Assembly (NCBI GenBank): GCA_016794735.1
Contig: JAEUJK010000685.1
Location: 1-13,401 of the forward strand
DNA: 13,401 bases
Source of the DNA: Gemmatimonadota bacterium
GTDB taxonomy: Bacteria; Gemmatimonadota; Gemmatimonadetes; Gemmatimonadales; Gemmatimonadaceae
Direction of reading: 5' to 3'
Position numbers and translations under genes: made by a program
Notes under the pieces: generated by a model
What the model was told of the DNA's origin: nothing
The model's input: only the letters and a program-made list of their open reading frames with translations
Database searches by the model: none
In this document: piece after piece, positions 6,909 through 13,401 of the stretch
How the letters are laid out: every line of letters begins with the position of its first letter
Position numbering within the stretch: the stretch's first letter is position 1

Positions 6909-7592
6909 ATGCGCCGCGCGACCGTTCTGATCTGTGACGACCACCCGATGGTCAGCCAGGGGCTCAAGAGCTTGCTGCGTTCGGGCTTTGTTTCCGTCGG
7001 CATCGTCAACGACGGGCGCGAACTGGTCACCACGCTGCTGCGCGCGCGCCCCGACGTGCTCCTCCTGGACGTCTCGATGCCGCACATCAACGGGCTCGAG
7101 CTCCTCCCGCAGGTGCGCGAGGCCGTGCCAACGCTCAAGGTCATCGTGGTGACGATGCACGTGGACCGGGCGCTCGCCGACCTCGCGATCAGCGCTGGTG
7201 CCCACGGCTTCATCCCCAAGGAAGCGTCTGCGGATGAGCTCAACGCCGCCATCGAGCACGTGCTCACGCAGTCGCGTCCGTTCATCTCGCCGCACATCCC
7301 GCGTCGCTCGTTTCGCGACAAGGCAGCCATCCAGCATCCCGAGCTCGACCGGCTCACGCCCCGGCATCGCCAAATCCTGCGCATGATCGGCGACGGAAAG
7401 TCATCCCAGGAGATGGCCGAGCTGCTTGGTGTCAGCCCGCGGACCGTGGAATTTCATCGCGCAAGCATAAGGAAAGCCCTCGGCCTGACGAATGAGTGGG
7501 GGCTGATCCGGTTCGCGATCATGATGCGGGTGTCCGAGGGCGACGATGTCGATGAACCGCCTGATGACACTCCCGCGGAAGAAAACGACTGA
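6909..7592 (+). CDS. NarL/FixJ-type response regulator with LuxR-family HTH
   Basis: This is a DNA-binding response regulator of 227 residues from the ATG at 6909 (228 from the in-frame GTG at 6906, equally possible). The receiver has the acidic pair D10-D11 (ICDDHP), phospho-acceptor D54 (LLLDVSMPH), the switch Thr (VVTMHV) and K104 (FIPKEAS). The output domain at about 148-204 is a LuxR-type four-helix HTH: LTPRHRQILRMIGDG, then MAELLGVSPRTVEFHRASIR. An acidic tail (EGDDVDEPPDD and beyond) follows the HTH and is longer than usual. It begins one to four bases after the kinase stop, so the pair is co-transcribed. As is usual for this class, phosphorylation should promote dimerisation and binding to target promoters. 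The targets are unknown; the operon's own promoter or the region upstream of 7735 are candidates. Confidence 0.92.
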   Translation: MRRATVLICDDHPMVSQGLKSLLRSGFVSVGIVNDGRELVTTLLRARPDVLLLDVSMPHINGLELLPQVREAVPTLKVIVVTMHVDRALADLAISAGAHGFIPKEASADELNAAIEHVLTQSRPFISPHIPRRSFRDKAAIQHPELDRLTPRHRQILRMIGDGKSSQEMAELLGVSPRTVEFHRASIRKALGLTNEWGLIRFAIMMRVSEGDDVDEPPDDTPAEEND

Positions 7593-7598
7593 TTTGAT

Positions 7599-7662
7599 GA
7601 CACCTTTTCGCCGCTTTTCACGCGTATAAGGTGTCGGGGGGGCGATTGTGACAGACGCGTGA
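7599..7662. promoter_or_regulatory. Two interleaved inverted repeats after the response-regulator gene
   Basis: GACACCTT (7599-7606) is matched by AAGGTGTC (7628-7635), and TCACGCGT (7618-7625) by ACGCGTGA (7655-7662). The 5' arm of the second pair lies in the loop of the first, so as RNA they have the topology of an H-type pseudoknot with two 8-bp stems and loops of about 11, 2 and 19 bases. As DNA they could be two operator dyads. The element sits in the 142-bp gap between the response regulator and the next + strand gene. It may end the first transcript or control the second. Pairing was found by eye; no folding was run. Confidence 0.4.
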
Positions 7663-7734
7663 TCTGGGGCTGAGAAAAAAGGGATCCCGACCTCGTACTT
7701 CTCCGAGTATACAGGCTTTCCGGGCATCCCTATC

Positions 7735-8493
7735 ATGGGCTCCATGCGCACGTCGTCTCTGCTCTTTCTCGAGCCGCCCTATCAGTCAGTCCGCCGCCTC
7801 ACCGGTTCGGTGCCGGCGCTGGGGACTGTCGCGTTGTTCGACACAACGGCCGGGCGCCCGTCGACGAACGAGTTGAAGGTTCAGATGGAGACCGCGCCGT
7901 GGTGCCCGGTCTGCCTGCTGGCCACGCCGGACTCTGGCGTGCGCAGCGTGCGTCGCCTGGCTCGCACCTGTGTGGTCTTCGGGCTCGACGAGGGCGACGG
8001 CGCCTCGGCGATCCTCAAGGCGGTGGCCCAGCGGCCTCGTCCGACAGCGAGTGATCTCGCCGAGTGGGTGACGCGTCGCACGCGCCTGCCCACCCTGTCA
8101 CGGGTGATGGCCGACCTCTTCTCGCGCCCGGCGTTCCGGCGCAACGAGGCCACCATGCTGCCCTACGCGGTCCGCGAGCAGCTGCGACGCCTCGGTGATT
8201 GGTCGGCGCAGGAGTGGCAAGTGGCGGGATGGCTGACGGAGCTGGCGGCGGATCGCTCGCTGCTCAATCGCACCATGTGCGGGAGTGATGACGCGTCGGT
8301 CACGATGCGGCGGCACATGGTGGAGCTGCTCGGCGTCAGCGAGTCCCAGTTCCATGATCGGTACGGCTGGGAGTGGGTGCTCGAATGTGCATTGCAGCGC
8401 TCCGGTTTCTTCGAACGAACCCGGACCGGGCAATTGCATGTGTTGCGGAGTGGGTGGGAGGAGGCAGGGGTGTTGCCGCGGGCGACCGCCTAG
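7735..8493 (+). CDS. Hypothetical protein, possibly a divergent helix-turn-helix regulator
   Basis: This 252-residue soluble protein belongs to no family I can name with confidence. The first 115 residues look like an alternating strand/helix domain (SSLLFLEP, GTVALFD, CPVCLLATP, ARTCVVFGLDEGDG), vaguely like a degenerate receiver without the phosphorylation site. It contains a CxxC pair, Cys57 and Cys60, in APWCPVCLL. Residues 118-225 are all-helical and could hold two HTH units (about 156-182 and 188-215, MRRHMVELLGVSESQFHDRY), as in AraC-type regulators. Two in-frame ATGs, at 7735 and 7744, could both serve; neither has a clear Shine-Dalgarno sequence. A weak -10-like TATACA lies at 7708-7713. 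The gene is alone between two stretches of non-coding DNA, and base composition matches its neighbours. A regulator is my best guess; the coding call itself is firmer than the function. Confidence 0.6.
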   Translation: MGSMRTSSLLFLEPPYQSVRRLTGSVPALGTVALFDTTAGRPSTNELKVQMETAPWCPVCLLATPDSGVRSVRRLARTCVVFGLDEGDGASAILKAVAQRPRPTASDLAEWVTRRTRLPTLSRVMADLFSRPAFRRNEATMLPYAVREQLRRLGDWSAQEWQVAGWLTELAADRSLLNRTMCGSDDASVTMRRHMVELLGVSESQFHDRYGWEWVLECALQRSGFFERTRTGQLHVLRSGWEEAGVLPRATA

Positions 8494-8517
8494 GGGAGGG
8501 GCTGGGGCGGTGCAGGG
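8493..8517 (+). other. G-quadruplex motif directly after the stop codon of the orphan gene
   Basis: Four G-runs, 8493-8496, 8498-8501, 8504-8507 and 8515-8517, are separated by loops of 1, 2 and 7 bases, which fits the classic G3+N1-7 pattern on the + (mRNA-sense) strand. The first G is the last base of the TAG stop codon. A second G-rich tract at 8547-8566 has runs of four and two. The motif could stall transcription or stabilise the 3' end of the mRNA, but in GC-rich DNA such patterns also arise by chance. Confidence 0.45.
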
Positions 8518-8848
8518 TGGCGGTCGCCACGCGGCAGTTCGCTGGTGGGGTGGGGTGGTGGTGGGGACGATCACGGCGTGCCGGACGCGAGTGCGCGAAT
8601 CCGTGTGGGGCGGTGCGTGTGGGGAAGCTCCGGACGCGCACGCCGTGACTGTTCCCGCGGCGAGATACGACAATGCTCACGCGGGAGCGAAGCGAGTCGC
8701 GGAGGTGCATCAGGCACGACGTACCTGGTGCACCTCCCGATTTATCCACGAACGACGGGGGAGGGTGGGGGCATGCGGGGACATGACGAACCAGGGGCAG
8801 AACGCCCCGGACGCACGGTGCTGCGGGATCGGGTGCGCCTCCTGGTGG
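8494..8848. other. Gene-free region between convergent transcription units
   Basis: These 355 bp lie between the stop of the + strand orphan gene and the stop of the - strand Rieske gene. Open frames exist on both strands, but their translations are low-complexity Arg/Pro/Ser or Gly/Arg-rich and overlap neighbouring genes, so I reject them. The region contains the G-rich tracts near its left end, a short direct repeat (CCGGACGCG near 8581 and again near 8630), a strong hairpin at 8701-8737, and a weaker GGGGC/GCCCC hairpin at 8794-8808. I see no RNA gene. Confidence 0.7.
8701..8737. terminator. Strong hairpin, probable shared terminator of convergent units
   Basis: GGAGGTGCATCAGG (8701-8714) pairs with CCTGGTGCACCTCC (8724-8737) over 14 bp with a single G-T wobble and a 9-base loop. 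It lies 207 bp past the + strand orphan gene and 111 bp past the - strand Rieske gene, as expected for a bidirectional terminator. Neither flank has a clean T-run (only GATTTATCC on the + side), so termination would be atypical. Confidence 0.5.
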
Positions 8849-9118
8849 TCAGCCAGGCGCCACGCGCGGACCGATGTGGAGCGACGGTCCGACGATGGTG
8901 GACGCGTACCGAGGAACGTCGTCGGTCGCCGGTCCACGCAGGCACGCCCCCGTCATCGCGTTGAATCGCGCCCCGTGAAAGGGGCATTCGATCGACCCGT
9001 CGGCGCCTAACGCTCCCGAGGAAAGCGGCAGCCCCTGGTGCGGGCACTCGTCAGCGAGGACGGCGATCCCGGACGGGCACACGACGATCACGACCTCGGT
9101 GCCGTCGGCGAGGGTCAC
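8849..9118 (-). CDS. Rieske-type [2Fe-2S] protein, start uncertain
   Basis: This is a small soluble Rieske ferredoxin-like protein of the non-haem oxygenase/NirD class, likely an electron carrier. Numbered from the GTG at 9118 (89 residues), the cluster ligands are Cys25-x-His27 (ADECPHQGLPL) and Cys45-x-x-His48 (IECPFHGARF), with 17 residues between the pairs. There is no membrane helix. Codons upstream of the GTG in the same frame read PPIEIPLSQLPSRGLHP, which looks like the missing first strand of the domain. No ATG, GTG or TTG exists there, only CTG at 9142 or ATC at 9163, the latter overlapping the end of sufU. The real protein is therefore probably about 15 residues longer with an unusual start. 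It is last in the Suf operon, fitting a client protein. A TTA codon sits in CGTTAGGC (9012-9005). Confidence 0.82.
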   Translation of the reverse strand: MTLADGTEVVIVVCPSGIAVLADECPHQGLPLSSGALGADGSIECPFHGARFNAMTGACLRGPATDDVPRYASTIVGPSLHIGPRVAPG

Positions 9119-9146
9119 CGGGTGCAGGCCGCGCGACGGCAGCTGG

Positions 9147-9590
9147 CTAAGCGGGATCTCGATGGGTGGCGTCCTCGTGCAGGGCGTCCTTGAACGCGTG
9201 CCACGCCAACGACGCGCACTTCACGCGCGCGGGGAACCGCGCGACACCGCCGAACACCTTGAGCTTGCCGAGCGCGGCCTCGTCAACCGGGGCGGCGCCC
9301 GTCACCATGTCGTGGAACTGGCGAAAGAGGGCGAGTGCCTCCTCGCGCGACTTCCCCGTGAGCGCCTGCGTCATCATCGACGCCGACGCCCGCGAGATGG
9401 CGCACCCCTGGCCGGTGAACGTGACGCGATCGACCTGGTCGCCCGTGGTGTGGACCCACACACTCACCTCGTCACCGCACAACGGGTTCTTCCCGTGCGC
9501 ATGGCCGGTGGCGTGTGCCAGCTCTCCATGGTTCCGGGGCGAGCGATTGTGCTCGAGGATGATCTCCTGGTACAACGCGCCGAGGTCCAT
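9147..9590 (-). CDS. sufU: Iron-sulfur cluster assembly protein SufU
   Basis: SufU is a zinc-dependent sulfurtransferase that takes persulfide sulfur from SufS and passes it toward the SufBCD scaffold. The 147-residue protein has the expected ligands: Cys38 and Asp40 in KNPLCGDEV, Cys63 in GQGCAIS, and Cys125 in RVKCASLAWH. The insertion before the last Cys (about 104-124, including LGKLKVFGGV) is the feature that separates SufU from IscU. It is full length for the family. The ATG at 9590 lies 3 bases after the sufS stop, so translation is probably coupled. The acidic/basic C-terminal tail (HEDATHRDPA) overlaps the likely start region of the Rieske gene. Function as a scaffold rather than a sulfurtransferase was once proposed for SufU; the sequence alone does not decide, but the SufS neighbour supports transfer. 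Confidence 0.95.
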   Translation of the reverse strand: MDLGALYQEIILEHNRSPRNHGELAHATGHAHGKNPLCGDEVSVWVHTTGDQVDRVTFTGQGCAISRASASMMTQALTGKSREEALALFRQFHDMVTGAAPVDEAALGKLKVFGGVARFPARVKCASLAWHAFKDALHEDATHRDPA

Positions 9591-9593
9591 GGA

Positions 9594-10835
9594 TCAGGCA
9601 AACAGTTGCCGGACTTTCTCGACGCCACGCACCAGCGCGTCGACCTCATCCGGGGTGTTGTAGAGGTAGAATGACGCACGCGCGGTGGACGGCACGGCGA
9701 ACCGCTGCATCAGCGGTTGCGCGCAATGGTGCCCGGTCCGGATCGCCACGCCTTCGCTGTCGAGGATGGTGCCGATGTCGTGCGGATGCGCACAGTCCAT
9801 CGTGAAGCTCACCACGCCGGCCTTGGGCGATGCCGTGCCGATGATGCGAACGCCGGGGATCGCCGCCAGGCGTTCGGTGGCCAAAGCCACCAGTTCGTGC
9901 TCGTGCGCGGCGATGGCGGCGACCCCGGTGCGCGTGAGGTAGTCCAGCGCTGCGCGGAAGGCGACGACCGCCGCGATATCCGGCGTACCCGCCTCGAACT
10001 TCGAAGGCAGTGGTGCCCAGGTGGACTTGGCGATCGTGACCGTCTCGATCATGTCGCCACCACCCTGGTAGGGCGGAAGCCGGTCGAGCCACTGCTCGGT
10101 CCCGTACAGCAGCCCGACGCCGGTGGGGCCGAGCATCTTGTGCCCCGAGCAGGCAAAGAAGTCGCAGCCGACGGCCTGAACGTCCACGGCGATGTGCGGG
10201 GCCGCCTGGGCCCCATCGAGCAGGACGGGGACCTGCAGGGCGTGGGCGCGTCGCACCAGCTCGGCGACGGGCGTGATCGTGCCTAACGCGTTCGACACCC
10301 AGGTGACGGCCACGAGCTTCACGCGCGCGTCGAGGAGGCGGTCGAAGGCCTCCATGTCGAGCGAGCCGTCGTCGTGGATCGGGATCTCGACCATCTCCGC
10401 CCCCGAGCGGGCGCAGGCGAGCTGCCACGGGACGATGTTGGAGTGGTGCTCGAGCGTGGAGACCAGGATGCGATCCCCGGGCCGCAGCACGGCGCTGCCG
10501 AACCCCTGTGCGACCAGGTTGATCGCCTCGGTGGTCCCGCGAGTGAAGATCACCTCGCGGCTCGACGCGGCGTTGATGAAGCGCCGTGCGGCCTCGCGGG
10601 TCTCGTCGTACAGCAGCGTGGCGCGTTCGCTGAGGTAGTGGACGCCGCGGTGGATATTGGCGTTCTCAGCCTCGTAGTAGCGGCTCAGCGCGTCGATGAC
10701 CTGTCGCGGCTTCTGCGAGGTCGCCGCGTTATCGAGGTAGACCAGCGGCTTGCCCCGGGCCATCGTGGCGAGGATCGGGAAATCCTCGCGCAACGTTGCC
10801 GGGAGCAGGGCGGAAGGGGCCAGGGCAGGAGGCAC
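9594..10835 (-). CDS. sufS: Cysteine desulfurase SufS
   Basis: SufS is a PLP-dependent class V aminotransferase-fold enzyme that converts cysteine to alanine and holds the released sulfur as a persulfide. Numbered from GTG 10835 (413 residues, normal family length), the PLP lysine is K233 in SGHKMLGPTG, the PLP-contacting Asp is D207 (LLDGAQAAPH), and the active-site Cys is C371 in RTGHHCAQPLM. LREDFPIL and LVYLDNAATSQKP give the usual N-terminus. The frame is open far upstream, across the spacer and antisense-like into sufD, but that part is not SufS-like. GTG 10835 is the best start although no clear Shine-Dalgarno sequence precedes it. The short loop around Cys371 marks a SufS (group II) enzyme, which needs an activator, consistent with sufU downstream. 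A TTA codon (Leu in NALGT) falls in CGTTAGGC (10288-10281). Confidence 0.95.
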   Translation of the reverse strand: MPPALAPSALLPATLREDFPILATMARGKPLVYLDNAATSQKPRQVIDALSRYYEAENANIHRGVHYLSERATLLYDETREAARRFINAASSREVIFTRGTTEAINLVAQGFGSAVLRPGDRILVSTLEHHSNIVPWQLACARSGAEMVEIPIHDDGSLDMEAFDRLLDARVKLVAVTWVSNALGTITPVAELVRRAHALQVPVLLDGAQAAPHIAVDVQAVGCDFFACSGHKMLGPTGVGLLYGTEQWLDRLPPYQGGGDMIETVTIAKSTWAPLPSKFEAGTPDIAAVVAFRAALDYLTRTGVAAIAAHEHELVALATERLAAIPGVRIIGTASPKAGVVSFTMDCAHPHDIGTILDSEGVAIRTGHHCAQPLMQRFAVPSTARASFYLYNTPDEVDALVRGVEKVRQLFA

Positions 10836-10936
10836 GGCGTCGATCAGGTGGCGATGCGCGATGGTGAGGGACCGCGGTGGGGAATTGCCTGTGAGGTTCT
10901 CTTCTTCGTCCGGAGTTCGGCCTGCGCCTTGGCGAC

Positions 10937-10953
10937 GAAGGCAGCGTGCCTTC
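10937..10953. other. Short perfect hairpin in the sufD-sufS spacer
   Basis: GAAGGCA (10937-10943) and TGCCTTC (10947-10953) form a perfect 7-bp stem with a 3-base loop. No T-run follows on either strand. It may be a processing or pausing site, or may protect one part of the suf mRNA and so alter the ratio of SufBCD to SufSU. That role is speculative. Confidence 0.4.
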
Positions 10954-10973
10954 TGATCACTACCCTCCCGGTT

Positions 10974-11002
10974 CTGCCGTCTGCCGTCCTGCCGTCCGTC
11001 GT
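10974..11002 (-). repeat. Heptanucleotide repeat array (ACGGCAG) after the sufD stop codon
   Basis: On the + strand, CTGCCGT occurs at 10974-10980 and 10981-10987, then once more with one extra C (10988-10995), followed by a degenerate unit. In operon sense this is an (ACGGCAG)n array beginning within a few bases of the sufD TAG. The same unit recurs in the sufB-sufC spacer. Such arrays resemble the short tandemly repeated heptamers known from cyanobacterial genomes, though the unit differs. Confidence 0.75.
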
Positions 11003-12309
11003 CTACCTGACGAACCTCTCCAACGCCTCCCGCTCCAGCGCCTCGCGCAACGGCTCCAGCTCGATCGTCTCGAGGACATCCGCCGCGAAGGCGTACGTCA
11101 GCAGCTGACGGGCTGCGGCGGCCCCGATCCCGCGCGACTTGAGGTAGAACGCCATGCGGTCGTCGAGCTGCCCGACCGTCGCCCCGTGCGTGCACTTCAC
11201 GTCGTCGGCGAAGATCTCGAGCTGCGGCTTGGTGTCGATGCGGGCCTCGGGCGACAGCAGCAACGTGTTGTTGGTCTGCTTGCCGTCCGTCTTCTGGGCA
11301 ATCGCGTGGACGTACACCTTCCCGTTGAACACGCCATGGGAGGCGTCGTCCAGGACGCCCTTGTAGTGCTCGCGCGAGTAGCAGTTCGGTTCCGCGTGCT
11401 CGATCCGCGTCTGGTGATCGCTCACCTGCGTGCCGTCGAGCATGTACAACCCGTTGAGCGTCGCCCCACACCCGGCGCCCGCGAGCGTCGTGTAGATGTT
11501 CGAGCGCGCGAGCGCCGCGCCGGTGGCAAAGGCAAACGAGACGTAGTGCGCGTCGCGCCCGAGCGTGGACTCGATGTGTCCCACGTGGAAGGCGTCGCGC
11601 CCCTCGCGCTGCAGCTTGTGGTGCGTCAGCGTGGCGCCGTCACCAATGACCGCCTCGGTCACCGTGTTGGTCAGGTACGTGCCGCCGGCGGTCGTGGCAT
11701 ACTGCTCGACGACGGTCGCGCGTGCGTGCTGCCCGATCACGAAGAGGTTGCGGGGATGCGCCATCCCGCCGTTCCCGCGTGCATCCGTGATGAACACCAG
11801 GTGGATCGGCGTCTCGACCGTCACGTTGGCCGGGACCGACAGGAACACGCCGTCCTGCATGAACGCCGTGTTCAGCGCCGTGAAGGCAAAGGCCTGCTCC
11901 TCGAACCGGGCGACGCGGCCGAGGTGCTGTTCGACCAGCGTTGGCTCCTCGAGGAGCGCGCTCGCGAGGCTCATCAAGCGCACGCCGTCGGGCAGCTGCC
12001 CGACGTGGCTCAGGTGCGGCGCGTGCCGCCCATTCACGAACACCAGTCGCGCCCAGCCCGCCGGCGAGATCGCAACGCGCGCGACCTCCGCCTCCGTCAG
12101 CGCGCCGGCCGCCGGCTGCATCGGCTCGAGCGACGCCTCCGTGATCGGCGCCGGGTTGGTGAAGTGCCAGTCCTCGTTACGCGGCGTGGGAAAGCCATGC
12201 TGCTCGACGCTGGCCACGGCCCGCGTGCGCAACGCACGCAGCCAGCCGGCCGAATCCGCCGGTTCGCTCCACTGACGCAGCAACGGCGTCTCGCGGACGT
12301 CCATCGTGC

Positions 12310-12313
<4 letters not shown>
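11003..12313 (-). CDS. sufD: Fe-S cluster assembly protein SufD
   Basis: SufD is a component of the SufBC2D complex, which builds iron-sulfur clusters; it pairs with SufB and helps bring in iron. The 436-residue protein has the family's N-terminal helical part (RNEDWHFTN at 45-53), a long right-handed beta-helix core, and the C-terminal motif DVKCTHGATVGQLDD (371-385), where H376 corresponds to the conserved, functionally important His. The end TIELEPLREALEREAL is the usual helical C-terminus. The ATG at 12313 overlaps the sufC stop by 4 bp (ATGA), so translation is coupled. A second in-frame Met at residue 4 could also be the start. Length and motifs are normal. Paralogous SufB is distinguished by its end, encoded at the right edge of the window. 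Confidence 0.95.
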
Positions 12314-13071
<758 letters not shown>

Positions 13072-13095
13072 GTCAGGATGTGTAGATGGGGGAGG

Positions 13096-13207
13096 GACGG
13101 CAGACGGCAGACGGCAGACGGTGGAGAGGTGGAACGCTGTGAACCGCTCCGCGTCGCCGACACGGTGCCTGAGCGCACCGCCCTCTGCCGTCCGCCGTCT
13201 GCCGTCT
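13096..13207. repeat. Inverted pair of ACGGCAG heptamer arrays in the sufB-sufC spacer
   Basis: On the + strand, ACGGCAG is repeated three times plus a partial unit (13097-13121). Its reverse complement, CTGCCGT, is repeated at 13185-13205 with one variant unit (CCGCCGT). The two arrays can pair over about 23 positions with one mismatch (13096-13118 with 13184-13206) around a 65-base loop. In operon sense the right-hand array begins 2 bases after the sufB stop. The rest of the spacer shows no gene. The structure could terminate, attenuate or process the suf transcript. Confidence 0.7.
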
Positions 13208-13209
13208 CA

Positions 13210-13401
13210 TCATCCCACACTGCCTTCCAACGAGATGCCCAGCAGTTGCTGCGCCTCCAGCGCGAACTCCATCGGGAGTTCCTTGAAGACCTCGCGGCAG
13301 AAGCCGCTGACGATCATCGACACCGCGTGCTCGGCGCTCAGCCCGCGCTGCTTGAGGTAGAAGATCTGGTCCTCACCGATCTTCGAGGTGCTGGCCTCGT
13401 G
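13210..13401 (-). CDS. sufB: Fe-S cluster assembly protein SufB, C-terminal end (cut by window edge)
   Basis: Reading leftward from the window edge gives 63 residues and a TGA at 13212-13210. It opens with HEASTSKIGEDQIFYLKQRG, a hallmark of the SufB C-terminus, and continues through SAEHAVSMIVSGFCREVFKE and LPMEFALEAQQLL to the stop. SufB is the main scaffold on which the nascent cluster is built in the SufBC2D complex. The motif and its place upstream of sufC in the same direction make the call secure. The remainder, probably about 400 residues, lies beyond the window. The C-terminal helices appear intact. Confidence 0.93.
   Translation of the reverse strand, partial: HEASTSKIGEDQIFYLKQRGLSAEHAVSMIVSGFCREVFKELPMEFALEAQQLLGISLEGSVG

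Larger units (their letters stand above)
10836..11002 (-). other. Spacer between sufD and sufS
   Basis: This 167-bp gap is long for an operon whose other junctions are as tight as 3 or 4 bases. In mRNA sense it starts, right after the sufD stop, with ACGGCAG heptamer repeats. A small perfect hairpin follows at 10953-10937 (GAAGGCA, loop CGC, TGCCTTC). Then comes a purine-rich tract (GAAGAAGAGAA) that has no start codon at suitable spacing. I could not identify a promoter with confidence. Confidence 0.55.

Noticed and set aside
7401..7751. - strand frame of 116 residues crossing the spacer after the response regulator
   Set aside because: Mostly antisense to the response-regulator HTH; no start signal or domain.
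8285..9047. Several open frames of 75-241 residues on both strands in the gene-free region
   Set aside because: Low-complexity Arg/Gly/Pro/Ser translations, mutually overlapping, and crossing strong hairpins or the Rieske gene.
9147..9163. Programmed frameshift fusing SufU to the Rieske domain
   Set aside because: The junction lacks a recognised slippery sequence and both proteins are complete domains on their own; kept only as one option for the start-codon problem.
10836..11471. 625-residue version of SufS extending into sufD
   Set aside because: The extra part runs through the repeat-bearing spacer and out of frame through sufD; SufS of normal length starts at GTG 10835.
13096..13207. 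CRISPR array
   Set aside because: The repeats are 7-base tandem units without spacers, and arranged as inverted arrays.

Overview
The window is a GC-rich, densely coded stretch of bacterial chromosome. Base composition, a SufBCDSU-type iron-sulfur operon, abundant two-component genes and Bacteroidota-like small signalling proteins suggest a soil or freshwater bacterium of the Gemmatimonadota or a related phylum. That placement is inference; the window holds no rRNA or other phylogenetic marker. I saw no tRNA or rRNA gene, CRISPR array, transposase or phage gene.

Region 1 (1-4514). The first 40 codons of an ABC-transporter ATPase run leftward off the window edge. Divergent from it, on the + strand, lie a WtpB/ModB-type oxyanion permease and its TOBE-domain ATPase, overlapping by 4 bp. 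They are followed 13 bp later by a large hybrid histidine kinase (receiver-GAF-PAS-HisKA-HATPase-receiver). No substrate-binding protein is present. A hairpin at 4536-4565 closes this block.

Region 2 (4661-7592). Five + strand genes lie almost end to end: two small paralogous proteins that both end in a Pro-Cys-Pro-Pro-Trp-Cys-Pro motif, an eight-helix membrane protein, a small histidine kinase with one membrane helix and no input domain, and a NarL/LuxR-type response regulator. The membrane protein and kinase genes overlap by 58 bp and look like a sensor split over two polypeptides. This block is the best candidate for an undescribed system.

Region 3 (7593-8848). A 142-bp spacer with two interleaved inverted repeats precedes an orphan 252-residue protein, possibly a divergent DNA-binding regulator. 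About 355 bp of gene-free DNA follows, with a G-quadruplex motif and a strong hairpin between convergent transcription units.

Region 4 (8849-13401, - strand). A Suf iron-sulfur assembly operon is transcribed leftward in the order sufB (3' end only), sufC, sufD, sufS, sufU, then a Rieske-type ferredoxin gene. SufBCD forms the scaffold/ATPase complex, SufS is the cysteine desulfurase and SufU its sulfur-transfer partner; the Rieske protein is a plausible client. The two long spacers (sufB-sufC, sufD-sufS) each begin right after a stop codon with tandem ACGGCAG heptamers. The only three TTA codons I found in the window's genes all sit inside the octamer CGTTAGGC.
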